NCBI GenBank assembly: GCA_035258605.1
Contig: DATFXD010000248.1
Coordinates: forward strand, 1-12,056
From: AWTP1-13 sp035258605
GTDB lineage: Bacteria > Pseudomonadota > Alphaproteobacteria > Rhizobiales > Hyphomicrobiaceae
Direction: 5' to 3'
Length of the DNA: 12,056 nt
Part shown: piece by piece, positions 1 to 7,034 of the stretch
Numbering within the stretch: position 1 is the first letter of the stretch
Layout of the letters: each line of letters opens with the position of its first letter
Position numbers and translations under genes: made by a program
The notes under the pieces: generated by a model
What the model saw: the letters and a program-made list of their open reading frames with translations, nothing else
Database searches by the model: none
Told to the model about the DNA's origin: nothing

Positions 1-186
1 TTTGGCGAGGTCGCGAGCGGGCTGTGGCGCGGCTACTGGCAGCGCCGTTCGCAACGCGCCACCATCGCCCTGTTGCACTCGCTCCAGGACAACGTGCTGC
101 ATGATATCGGCCTCGACCGGAGCGAGATCGAATCGGTGGTGCGGACGCGTTCGAGCGGGCGCTTGCAGCGCTTCGAGGACGTTTGA
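1..186 (+). CDS. DUF1127 domain protein, C-terminal part (5' end outside window)
   Basis: Reading from base 1 in frame gives 61 residues before TGA at 184-186; the start lies upstream of the window. The piece matches the DUF1127 (YjiS-like) pattern: a Trp/Arg-rich segment (GYWQRRSQR), then hydrophobic positions leading to the signature DIGLDRSEIESVV around residues 41-53. Proteins of this family are small, basic and common in proteobacteria, often in many copies, and some have been linked to RNA or phosphate/C1 metabolism; the role of this one is unknown. It is convergent with the aldolase gene that follows on the other strand. No function beyond family membership can be inferred. Family call fairly safe, although only the C-terminus is visible. 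Confidence 0.75.
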   Translation, partial: FGEVASGLWRGYWQRRSQRATIALLHSLQDNVLHDIGLDRSEIESVVRTRSSGRLQRFEDV

Positions 187-204
187 GCACCGTTACCGCC
201 CCGC

Positions 205-224
205 GGCCGGCAGTGCTGCCGGCC
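205..224. terminator. GC-rich hairpin between convergent genes
   Basis: A near-perfect inverted repeat (GGCCGGCA, four-base centre, TGCCGGCC) lies in the 69-base gap between the convergent DUF1127 and aldolase stop codons. Position suggests a bidirectional terminator, but no T-run follows on either strand, so intrinsic termination is only a possibility. Confidence 0.4.
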
Positions 225-255
225 CGGGCCCTGATCGCGATGCCGCAGGCTAGCC

Positions 256-1068
256 TTAGGGCTTCATGGCCTTCCGCTTCCATAGCTCCCACGGCCGCAT
301 CACGATCTGCTGCTGCACTTTATCGGCCGCCTCGCCCTCTTCCTTTTCCAGGTAGGTGACGGGACCGCCCAGCGCGATGGCTTGGCTTTGCAGGCGGGCG
401 TTGATGTCGGTGTAGATGGCGCGATAGACGGCAACCTGCACGTTGGGCCCGACCACGACGTCGCCGTGCCCGCGCATCAAGACCACGGGCTTGTCGCCAA
501 GGCTTGCCGCCAGCGCCTTGCCCAGGGCGGCATCGGCGATCAAAAGGTTGCTCATGCCGGCGTGCTTGCGGATCTCGAACACCGGCACCCCCGCCGCCAG
601 GAAGCCGGCGACGTGGAACATCGGCCGCAGCGGCACCGTACTATTGGCAAACGGAATGACGCCCTGGGAATGGGTGTGGATCACCGCCATCACGTCCGGC
701 CGGGCGCGGTAGATTTCGCAATGGATGAAGCGCTCCAAGAAGCTGGGGCGAGCGGACCCTGCCACCGGCGCGCAGTCGAGATCGTACTCCATAATGTCGT
801 CGGCGGTGGTCAGCGCTGGTGCCAGCGACCGCGACAGCAGCAGCCGGTTGGGCTGCTCGGGGTGGCGGACGCTGACATGGCCGAAGCCATCGAGCACGCC
901 CTGATCGGCGAGGATGCGATTGGCCGCGACCAGGTCTTCGATCAGCTGCCGCTGCGGGCCAGCGGCGGGCGGCGGGGCCTGTGCCACGGCCGCCACCGGC
1001 AGCGCCGCGGCCAGCAACAGGCCGGCGACCACCGGGCCAAGGCAGTGGCAGTTTCTGTGGTTTGGCAT
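256..1068 (-). CDS. Exported class II aldolase/adducin-family protein
   Basis: Predicted protein of 270 residues. Class II aldolase fold enzymes use a divalent metal held by three His with a nearby Glu to cleave or form C-C bonds, or to decarboxylate, in sugar-phosphate and related compounds. Visible here: GFGHVSVR (61-68), Glu118 in HCEIYRARPDV, His131 and His133 in HTHS, and His201 in RGHGDVVVG, so the metal and acid/base set looks complete. Residues 1-29 form a signal peptide (hydrophobic core VVAGLLLAAALPVAAVA, cleavage after AVA at 27-29), so the protein is probably periplasmic, which is unusual because most family members are cytosolic. The ATG at 1068 was chosen because it puts the signal peptide at the N-terminus; an in-frame start at 1179 would overlap the upstream RidA gene and add a low-complexity Arg/Pro stretch. 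It lies 38 bases after the RidA-like gene and is probably co-transcribed. Substrate unknown. Confidence 0.85.
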   Translation of the reverse strand: MPNHRNCHCLGPVVAGLLLAAALPVAAVAQAPPPAAGPQRQLIEDLVAANRILADQGVLDGFGHVSVRHPEQPNRLLLSRSLAPALTTADDIMEYDLDCAPVAGSARPSFLERFIHCEIYRARPDVMAVIHTHSQGVIPFANSTVPLRPMFHVAGFLAAGVPVFEIRKHAGMSNLLIADAALGKALAASLGDKPVVLMRGHGDVVVGPNVQVAVYRAIYTDINARLQSQAIALGGPVTYLEKEEGEAADKVQQQIVMRPWELWKRKAMKP

Positions 1069-1106
1069 GGGGCGCGTACCTCGAGGCGGTTGGGCCGCCG
1101 CTGGCG

Positions 1107-1571
1107 TTAACGCTTGGGATAGACGGCGATCATGTCGAGCTCGACGCGGGCGCCGGGGGTCGACAGCTGGTTGACGCACACCGTCGTGGAAGCCGGCGTC
1201 CAGTCGCCAAAATATTCTGCCAGCACCGCCACCATGCCATCCATGTCACGCATGTCGGTCAGGTACTTGGTCACCTTGACCACATCCGTCCAGCTGAGGC
1301 CCTGATGCGCAAGGATGCTGGCGATGTTGGCCATCGCCAGCCGCGTCTGTTCGGCAATCCCTACCGGATGGTTGTGCTCACTGAGTTCGTGGGGATGCTT
1401 GTGATAGAGCGGCGAGGGCGTCGCTCCGGAAATAAACAATAGATCACCCGGTGCCTCGACGCGGATTGCTGGCGCATAGGGCATGTCCTTGACCCGCTCG
1501 GGCAAGGTCTGGATCTCGCCAAGCCCGGGATTGCTTGGCGAGGTCTTGAAGGCCGCGCCGCGCTCGGTCAT
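1107..1571 (-). CDS. RidA/YjgF/UK114-family protein lacking the archetypal catalytic Arg
   Basis: Predicted 154-residue protein with the YjgF/Rid fold: the internal FISGATP (46-52), EQTRLAMANIASIL (74-87), the WTDVVKVTKYLTDM segment (94-107) and the closing GARVELDMIAVYP (140-152). Rid proteins are small trimers; archetypal RidA hydrolyses reactive enamine/imine intermediates with an Arg (Arg105 in E. coli) in a PARS motif. Here the matching stretch is PASTTV (126-131), with Ser128 at the Arg position, so classical imine deaminase activity is doubtful, while the later Glu (Glu144) is kept. The start at 1571 was chosen over 1604 because GGAGG sits 7 bases upstream. The extra N-terminal ~30 residues relative to E. 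coli RidA also point to a different Rid subfamily. It lies between the LTA-synthase-like and aldolase genes on the same strand and may act on an aldolase-linked metabolite (inference). Confidence 0.88.
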   Translation of the reverse strand: MTERGAAFKTSPSNPGLGEIQTLPERVKDMPYAPAIRVEAPGDLLFISGATPSPLYHKHPHELSEHNHPVGIAEQTRLAMANIASILAHQGLSWTDVVKVTKYLTDMRDMDGMVAVLAEYFGDWTPASTTVCVNQLSTPGARVELDMIAVYPKR

Positions 1572-1578
1572 GGCTTCG

Positions 1579-1583
1579 CCTCC
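1579..1583 (-). promoter_or_regulatory. Shine-Dalgarno site of the RidA-like gene
   Basis: GGAGG on the minus strand, 7 bases before the ATG at 1571. It settles the start in favour of this ATG over the upstream in-frame ATG at 1604. Confidence 0.7.
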
Positions 1584-1627
1584 AGTGGGACCATCGGGCA
1601 GCATCCTGCCTCAGCGCGGCGCCGGCA

Positions 1628-3568
1628 TCAATCCACGTGCAACAGGCTATTGATACGCCCGGATTGCCGCGCCCAGCCGGAGGCCGACTGAAAATAGGCA
1701 ATGGCGTCATCCACCAGCTCCGGATCGATCTCCTGCCGCCGCTTTCGGCTCAGCCCCTCGTAGGCAGCCACCGTCTGGCGGGGGCCGAGCACCAAGGTGG
1801 CGTTGCCGCGCACCAGCGCTACCTTCTCGTAGATGCTGATGAAGGCGCGCGGCGGCGCGTCGGCATCGTTGAGAACGTCGGTGCCGTAGAAGCGGCTGAT
1901 GTAGCTGGTGTTGAGCAGGCCAAGCAGCACCGGGGCCACATCGATCTGACTGGCCAGGCGATCATAGGTGGAGGGCGCAATGAACCCCGGCGCATAAAAG
2001 ATGAGGGGAATGTGATAGCGCGTCGGATCGAGTTCGATGCGGCCGCCGGTGCCGGCGGTATGATCGGCGACGAATACGAACACCGTGTCCTGGAACCATG
2101 GCTTGTCGCGCGCCGCCGCCAGGAAGCGTCCGATGGCGTGATCGGCATATTTGACCCCGCCCAGGCGACCCTGCTTGGAGAAGATGTCGATGGCGCCGTT
2201 CGGGTAGGTGAACGGCCGGTGGTTGGAGGTGGTCATCACCAGCTGAAAGAACGGTCGGCCAGCGGCAACGGAGCGATCGGCCTCCTTCACAACGCGTTGG
2301 AACAGGTCCTCGTCGGCCACCCCCCAGACGTTCTCGAAGTGGATCTCGTCGGCGGCCAACGAGGTGCGGTCGATCACCTCAAAGCCATTGCCGCCATAAA
2401 AGGCGTTCATGTTGTCGAAGTAGCCGTAGCCGCCGTAGAGAAACCGCGTGTCATAGCCGCGATCGCGGAACACATCGCCGATGGTGAACAGGTCGCCGTT
2501 GCGGGGGCGGCGCAGGATCGATTGCCCGGGCGTCGGTGGGATCGATAAGGTCAGGGCTTCAAGTCCGCGCACCGTGCGGGTGCCGGTCGCCAGCAGCTTG
2601 GTGAACAGCAAGCCTTCGCTCGCCAGCCGGTCGAGATTGGGCGTGATGCCTTGCGTGTTGCCGAAGTGGGCCATGTATTCGGCGCCCATGCTTTCCATCG
2701 CCACCAGCATCACGTTCTTGCGCCGCATGGCGCCTTCCCGATGCACGATCCGCGTCAACGGTTCGCGCCCGGGCGAAGCGGCGATGGCGTGCTGTTCGGC
2801 GAGCAGGCTCTCTAGCCGTTTGGCCACCGTCGCCTCCGGCAAGGTCTTGTAGAAGCGCCGGTAGTCGATCTCATTGTTGAAGAAGGCATAGACCAGCGAC
2901 CAGATGCCGTTGAGGCCGAGCTCGTTGCTGGTGGGATTGCTGCGCGTGATGGCAAGCGAGGTTGGCGTGGCGCTGACGGCAACGACGGCCGCCAGGATGG
3001 CGGCCAGTGCCGTGGGCAAGCGGCCGGCCAGCGGCGTGCCATCGCGGCGCGGCAGCAACCAGCGCCGCATTGAGAAGATGGCGACCATGGAGCCCACCAG
3101 CAGCGCCAGGCCGAGGCGACCGACTGGATAGGATTGCCAGATGTTGAGCACCACCTCGCGGGTGTAGATCAGATAGTCGATGGCAATGAAATTGTAGCGG
3201 GTGCCGAACTCGGACCAGAACAGGTGTTCGCCGATCGCCGAGGTGAGGCACAGGCCCAGAAACAAGGTCGCCCCGGCCAAGGTCGCCGCCCGATCGAGGC
3301 GGCCGCCCTGGCGAGCGGCGGGCAGGACGAGCCACCAGACGGTGAGCGGCGCGGCGAACACCAAGAACACCGCGACATCGAACCAGGCGCCGACCAGGAA
3401 TGGCATCAGGGTGCCGAGCGGGCTGTCGGCGGCCTCGGCCGGTACCCGAAGCGCCAGCGTGAGGCGAACGCCGAACTGGATGGCGAGGAAGATCAGCGCA
3501 AACGGCAACAGGCGGATGCCCAGCGCGGCAACCGCCTGGCGGCTGACGCCATACGCGCGCCCGTGCAT
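1628..3568 (-). CDS. LTA synthase-family membrane phosphotransferase / sulfatase-domain protein
   Basis: A 646-residue protein with about five hydrophobic membrane segments (roughly residues 16-40, 55-84, 94-113, 151-167, 184-204), then a large sulfatase/alkaline-phosphatase-fold domain (about 283-600) expected on the periplasmic side. Metal and nucleophile positions typical of LtaS/OpgB-like enzymes are visible: Glu292 in VAMESMG, Thr332 in GTRTVRG, His450 in TTSNHRPF, and Asp502-His503 in FVADHT. Relatives move glycerol-phosphate from phosphatidylglycerol to lipoteichoic acid in Gram-positives, or to osmoregulated periplasmic glucans (OpgB/MdoB) in Gram-negatives; in this organism a glycan or glycolipid acceptor is likely but not shown. 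The ATG at 3568 was chosen because GGGGGA lies 8 bases upstream; ATG 3577 has G's directly against it, and ATG 3727 would add about 50 Arg/Ala-rich residues. It is probably the first gene of a three-gene leftward unit (56-base gap to the RidA gene), although the others have no evident envelope role. Confidence 0.88.
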   Translation of the reverse strand: MHGRAYGVSRQAVAALGIRLLPFALIFLAIQFGVRLTLALRVPAEAADSPLGTLMPFLVGAWFDVAVFLVFAAPLTVWWLVLPAARQGGRLDRAATLAGATLFLGLCLTSAIGEHLFWSEFGTRYNFIAIDYLIYTREVVLNIWQSYPVGRLGLALLVGSMVAIFSMRRWLLPRRDGTPLAGRLPTALAAILAAVVAVSATPTSLAITRSNPTSNELGLNGIWSLVYAFFNNEIDYRRFYKTLPEATVAKRLESLLAEQHAIAASPGREPLTRIVHREGAMRRKNVMLVAMESMGAEYMAHFGNTQGITPNLDRLASEGLLFTKLLATGTRTVRGLEALTLSIPPTPGQSILRRPRNGDLFTIGDVFRDRGYDTRFLYGGYGYFDNMNAFYGGNGFEVIDRTSLAADEIHFENVWGVADEDLFQRVVKEADRSVAAGRPFFQLVMTTSNHRPFTYPNGAIDIFSKQGRLGGVKYADHAIGRFLAAARDKPWFQDTVFVFVADHTAGTGGRIELDPTRYHIPLIFYAPGFIAPSTYDRLASQIDVAPVLLGLLNTSYISRFYGTDVLNDADAPPRAFISIYEKVALVRGNATLVLGPRQTVAAYEGLSRKRRQEIDPELVDDAIAYFQSASGWARQSGRINSLLHVD

Positions 3569-3843
3569 TCTCCCCATCCCCCGATTCGTCACTTCGGGCA
3601 CTAGTTGGCAGCTTTGCGGCTTTTTTCCGATGCGCGCCGCCGCCGCCCGGCGCGGGCGCGCGCCCCCGTGTTGACCGCGCGCGGCCTTTGCTGCAGAGGA
3701 CCAAGTGCCGCCGGCCGGCGCCGGCAAGGCGCCGGGTCCGACCGCTGTCGCTGGCGCGCGGCCGTGCTAGCCTGGGGGCCAGCGCCGCCGCAACCGGCGT
3801 GATCGAAGGGCGACTTCAGGACCGATCGAGGGGCGAATGAGGC
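3569..3843. other. Divergent intergenic region
   Basis: This 275-base gap separates the leftward LTA-synthase-like gene from the rightward TauD operon and should hold both promoters. It is very GC-rich, with long C/G runs around 3640-3670. I cannot point to convincing -35/-10 pairs on either strand. GAGGGG at 3828-3833, 10 bases before ATG 3844, is the likely ribosome binding site of the dioxygenase gene. Confidence 0.5.
3715..3735. repeat. Perfect 8-bp inverted repeat (hairpin)
   Basis: CCGGCGCC at 3715-3722 and GGCGCCGG at 3728-3735 flank a 5-base loop. It lies about 110 bases before the dioxygenase start in the divergent promoter region. It could be an operator-like dyad, a leader hairpin, or a by-product of high GC; nothing decides between these. 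Confidence 0.45.
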
Positions 3844-4683
3844 ATGGCTGACAGCGCAATCGACGTGCGGCCGATCGCCGGAGCCATCGGCGCGGAAGTG
3901 CACGGCCTCGATTTGAGACGGGAGCTCAGTGCTGCGACGATCGCCGCCATTCGCCGCGCTTGGCTCGAGCACTGCGTCATTTTCTTCCGTGATCAGCCGC
4001 TAGCGCCGGGAGAGTTGCTGGGCTTTGCCAAACGCTTCGGGGAGATCGTCGAATACCCGTTCATCAAGGGCATCGACGGCTTTCCGGAAATCATCCCGGT
4101 GATCAAGCTCGAGCACGAGAAGACCAACTTCGGCGGCATCTGGCATTCCGATACCTCGTATTTGGATGAGCCGCCAATGGCCACCATGCTGATCGCGCGC
4201 GAGGTGCCGGCCAAGGGCGGCGACACCCTGTTCGCCAACACCTATCTCGCCTACGAGGCGCTGTCGGAGGGCATGCAGCGCCTGCTCGACGGCCTGATCG
4301 CCGTCAACAGCTCGCGCAAGGCCGATGCCAGCCGCACGCGCGAGGACCGGGTCAAGGACATGCAGCGCACCGATGCGAAGCCGGAATATGTTGGCGAGCA
4401 TCCGGTGGTGCGCACGCATCCCGAGACCGGTCGCAAGGCCCTCTACGTCAATGTCGCGCACACCCTGCGCTTCAAGGACATGAGCGAGGCAGAAAGTGCC
4501 CCGCTGCTCGCCTATCTGATTGAGCAGCAGACGCGACCGGAGTTCACCTGCCGCTTCCAGTGGCGCGTCGGCTCGATCGCCTTCTGGGACAACCGCTGCA
4601 CGCAGCACAATCCGGTCAATGACTACCATGGCTATCGGCGCGTCATGCACCGGATCACCTTGGCCGGCGACCGGCCGCAATAG
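3844..4683 (+). CDS. TauD/TfdA-family Fe(II)/2-oxoglutarate-dependent dioxygenase
   Basis: A 279-residue protein, the usual family length. These cytosolic enzymes couple oxidative decarboxylation of 2-oxoglutarate to hydroxylation of a substrate carbon, which often releases sulfite, an amine, a phenol or an aldehyde. The iron ligands are visible as His101-x-Asp103 (WHSDTSY) and His255 (TQHNPV); Arg270 in MHRITL is placed to bind the 2-oxoglutarate carboxylate, and Thr128 in GGDTLF matches the usual second contact. The N-terminal IGAEVHGLDLRREL and FFRDQPL stretches are also typical. The family includes taurine, alkylsulfonate and 2,4-D dioxygenases; the substrate cannot be assigned here. It opens an operon with an acyl-CoA dehydrogenase (ATG 12 bases after its stop) and two CoA-transferases, so an organic acid or its precursor is a likely substrate (inference). 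Confidence 0.93.
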   Translation: MADSAIDVRPIAGAIGAEVHGLDLRRELSAATIAAIRRAWLEHCVIFFRDQPLAPGELLGFAKRFGEIVEYPFIKGIDGFPEIIPVIKLEHEKTNFGGIWHSDTSYLDEPPMATMLIAREVPAKGGDTLFANTYLAYEALSEGMQRLLDGLIAVNSSRKADASRTREDRVKDMQRTDAKPEYVGEHPVVRTHPETGRKALYVNVAHTLRFKDMSEAESAPLLAYLIEQQTRPEFTCRFQWRVGSIAFWDNRCTQHNPVNDYHGYRRVMHRITLAGDRPQ

Positions 4684-4695
4684 CGAGTGGCGACC

Positions 4696-5865
4696 ATGAC
4701 CGGGCAAGCGCAGCAGATCGATAGCCTCGACCGCGCACAGCTGTTGGACAGCATCGGCCGTTGGCTTGAGCGGGAGGTGAAGCCGGTGGTCAAGCAGCAC
4801 GACCACGACGACCTCTATCCGACCGCGATCGTGGAGCAGATGAAGGCGCTCGGCCTGTTCGGTGCCACCATCAGCCCCGAGTACGGCGGTCTCGGCTTGC
4901 CGGCCACGACCTATGCCGAGATCGTGATGCAGATCTCCAGCGTGTGGATGGCGATCACCGGCATCTTCAACTCGCACCTGATGCTGGCGCTGGCGATTGA
5001 GAAATTCGGCACCGCCGCACAGAAAGCCAAATGGCTGCCGCTGCTCGCCACCGGTGAGGTGCGTGGCGGCCTGGCGCTGACCGAGCCCGACGCCGGCACC
5101 GACCTGCAGGCGATCCGCATGACGGCGCGGCGCGATGGCGACCACTACGTGATCAACGGCACCAAGACCTGGATCTCGAACGGCATCGAGGGCTCATGCG
5201 TAGCGTTGCTGGTCAAGACCGACCCTGCGGCCGAGCCGCGCTATAAGGGCATGAGCCTGTTCATCGCCCCCAAGCAGCCGGGCTTCCGCGTCGGCAGGAA
5301 GCTGGAAAAGCTCGGCTACAAGTGCATCGATTCCGGCGAGCTGATCTTCGAGGACTATCGCCTCTCCAAGGAGCACTTGATTGGCGGCAGCGAAGGCCAG
5401 GGCTTTCTGCAGGTGACCGGCGGGCTCGAGCTCGGCCGCATCAATGTGGCCGCGCGCGGCGCCGGGATTGCCGAGGGCGCGCTCAGATTGGCCACCGACT
5501 ATGCGCAAATCCGCCGCACGTTCGGCAAGCCGATCTGCGAGCACCAGGCCATCCAGCTCAAGCTCGGGGACATGGCGACGCGGGCCCGGGCGGCGCGACT
5601 ACTGACGCTCGACGCCGCCGCCGCGTTCGATCGGGGCGAGCGCTGCGACCTCGAGGCCGGCATGGCCAAGTACTTTGCCTCGGAAGCGGCGCTGGAAAAC
5701 AGCACCGAATCGCTGCGCATCCACGGCGCCTACGGCTACTCCAAGGAAATGGATATCGAGCGGCTCTATCGCGACGCGCCGCTGACGTGTATCGGCGAAG
5801 GCACCAACGAACTGCAGCGCATCATCATCGCCAAACAATGGATCAAACGGAACGCACGACCATGA
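4696..5865 (+). CDS. Acyl-CoA dehydrogenase
   Basis: A 389-residue flavoprotein of standard family length. It would oxidise an acyl-CoA to the alpha,beta-enoyl-CoA with FAD, passing electrons to ETF. Visible features, in residues from the ATG: YGGLGLP (63-69), LTEPDAGTD (128-136) and YVINGTKTWISNG (151-163) around flavin and substrate, RRTFGKPICEHQAIQ (273-287), and the C-terminal IHGAYGYSKEMDIERLYRDA (342-361) followed by IGEGTNELQR, in which Glu368 matches the usual catalytic base. The ATG at 4696 was preferred, with GAGTGG 5 bases upstream; an in-frame GTG at 4687 would add three residues and has no clear ribosome site. Its stop overlaps the next start (ATGA, 5862-5865), so translation is probably coupled to the CoA-transferase. 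The acyl substrate is unknown; the neighbours suggest a CoA ester made by the CoA-transferases. Confidence 0.95.
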   Translation: MTGQAQQIDSLDRAQLLDSIGRWLEREVKPVVKQHDHDDLYPTAIVEQMKALGLFGATISPEYGGLGLPATTYAEIVMQISSVWMAITGIFNSHLMLALAIEKFGTAAQKAKWLPLLATGEVRGGLALTEPDAGTDLQAIRMTARRDGDHYVINGTKTWISNGIEGSCVALLVKTDPAAEPRYKGMSLFIAPKQPGFRVGRKLEKLGYKCIDSGELIFEDYRLSKEHLIGGSEGQGFLQVTGGLELGRINVAARGAGIAEGALRLATDYAQIRRTFGKPICEHQAIQLKLGDMATRARAARLLTLDAAAAFDRGERCDLEAGMAKYFASEAALENSTESLRIHGAYGYSKEMDIERLYRDAPLTCIGEGTNELQRIIIAKQWIKRNARP

Positions 5866-7034
5866 AGCCGCTGCAGGGCATCCGCGTCCTCACCTTCGAG
5901 CAGTTCGGTGCCGGCCCCTATAGCACCTTGCTGCTGGCCGATCTTGGTGCCGATGTGATCAAGATCGAGAACCCCGCCGCCGGCGGCGACGCCGCCCGCC
6001 ACGTCGGCCCGCATATGCTGAGCCGCGGCCAGAGCCATTATTATCAGACCTGGAACATGAATAAGCGCAGCGTCGCCCTCGATATCAAGTCGGCGGATGG
6101 GCGGGCGGCGTTCGAGCGCCTGGTTCAAACCGCCGATGCGGTGGTCAACAATCTGCGCGGCGATCAACCGGGCAAGCTCAGGCTCGACTACGCCAGCCTG
6201 CGGCCGCTCAATGCCCGCATCGTTTGCCTGCACATTTCCGCCTATGGGCGCGACAACAGCCGCAAGAATTGGCCGGGCTACGATTTCTTAATGCAGGCAG
6301 AGGCTGGCCTGATGAGCCTCACGGGCGAGCCCGACCACCCGCCGGCGCGGGTCGGCGTGTCGATGGTTGACTACATGACCGGCGCCACCGGCGCCGTCGG
6401 ACTATTGAGCTGCATCCTGCGCGCGCGGCAAACGGGGATCGGCTGCGATGTCGATGCCTCGCTGTTCGATGTCGCCCTGCATCAGCTCGGCTACGCGGCG
6501 GTTTGGTACTTGAACGAAGAGGACGTGTCCCGCCGCCAGCCACGCAGTGCGCACGCGGCGGTGGCGCCGGTGCAGACCTTTCCCACCGCCGATGGCTGGA
6601 TCTTCGTGATGTGCATGACCGACAAGTTCTGGGTCAACTTCGTCACCGCCATCGGTCGTGCCGACCTTGCCGACGACCCGCGCTTTTCGAGCCAGGCTGT
6701 GCGGCGCGAGCATCGCGAGGCCCTGACCCAGGTGCTCGATGCGGAAATGCGGCGGCGCACGACCGGCGATTGGTTGCAGGCTTTTTCCGGCCTGCTGCCG
6801 GCCGGCCCGGTGCTCGACATGGACCAGGCGCTCAATTCGCCCTTCGTTGCCGAAGTTGGCATGGTACGCAGCGTGCCGCATCCCGCGCGCGGCGATCTCA
6901 AAGTATTGGCCAATCCCCTGAAAATCGATGGCGAGCGCCCCGCGCAAGCCGCCGCCCGCGACCTCGGGGCGGATAGCGAAGCGGTGCTAGCCGAAGTCGC
7001 CGCACCGACTTTGCCGGTGCGGGTGCGCGCATGA
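5862..7034 (+). CDS. CaiB/BaiF (class III) CoA-transferase, first of pair
   Basis: A 390-residue protein of usual family length. Class III CoA-transferases move CoA between acyl-CoA and a free acid through mixed anhydride and thioester intermediates on an Asp. Visible: N-terminal GIRVLTFEQFGAGPYSTLLL and DLGADVIKIENP (28-38), then WNMNKRSVALDIKS (64-77), the VVNNLRGD stretch, and VSMVDYMTGATG (166-177), in which Asp170 fits the catalytic Asp. The RARQTGIGCDVDASLFD segment and the C-terminal LPAGPVLDMDQAL loop complete the fold. The start is fixed by the ATGA overlap with the dehydrogenase stop; its own stop overlaps the next CoA-transferase start in the same way. Such adjacent, non-identical pairs often form heteromers, as in succinyl-CoA:malate or benzylsuccinate CoA-transferases. 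The acid substrate is not known. Confidence 0.93.
   Translation: MKPLQGIRVLTFEQFGAGPYSTLLLADLGADVIKIENPAAGGDAARHVGPHMLSRGQSHYYQTWNMNKRSVALDIKSADGRAAFERLVQTADAVVNNLRGDQPGKLRLDYASLRPLNARIVCLHISAYGRDNSRKNWPGYDFLMQAEAGLMSLTGEPDHPPARVGVSMVDYMTGATGAVGLLSCILRARQTGIGCDVDASLFDVALHQLGYAAVWYLNEEDVSRRQPRSAHAAVAPVQTFPTADGWIFVMCMTDKFWVNFVTAIGRADLADDPRFSSQAVRREHREALTQVLDAEMRRRTTGDWLQAFSGLLPAGPVLDMDQALNSPFVAEVGMVRSVPHPARGDLKVLANPLKIDGERPAQAAARDLGADSEAVLAEVAAPTLPVRVRA

Noticed and set aside
382..1110. Long plus-strand open frame opposite the class II aldolase
   Set aside because: It is the antisense shadow of a well-supported gene; the translation is His/Arg/Gly/Ala-rich with no recognisable domain.
1597..1610. 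GGCAG/CTGCC inverted repeat between the LTA-synthase-like and RidA-like genes
   Set aside because: Only five base pairs and no T-run; expected by chance at this GC content.
3671..3699. TTGACC at 3671-3676 as a -35 box for the dioxygenase operon
   Set aside because: The hexamer 17 bases downstream (CAGAGG) bears no resemblance to a -10 box, so no promoter is claimed.
4000..5145. 381-codon minus-strand open frame across the dioxygenase and dehydrogenase genes
   Set aside because: It covers two genes with clear catalytic motifs on the other strand, is rich in His/Arg/Leu, and shows no domain pattern; typical high-GC shadow.
5322..5861. Upstream extension of the first CoA-transferase in its own frame
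   Set aside because: The Arg/Ala-rich stretch overlaps the dehydrogenase gene; the family N-terminus begins exactly at ATG 5862.
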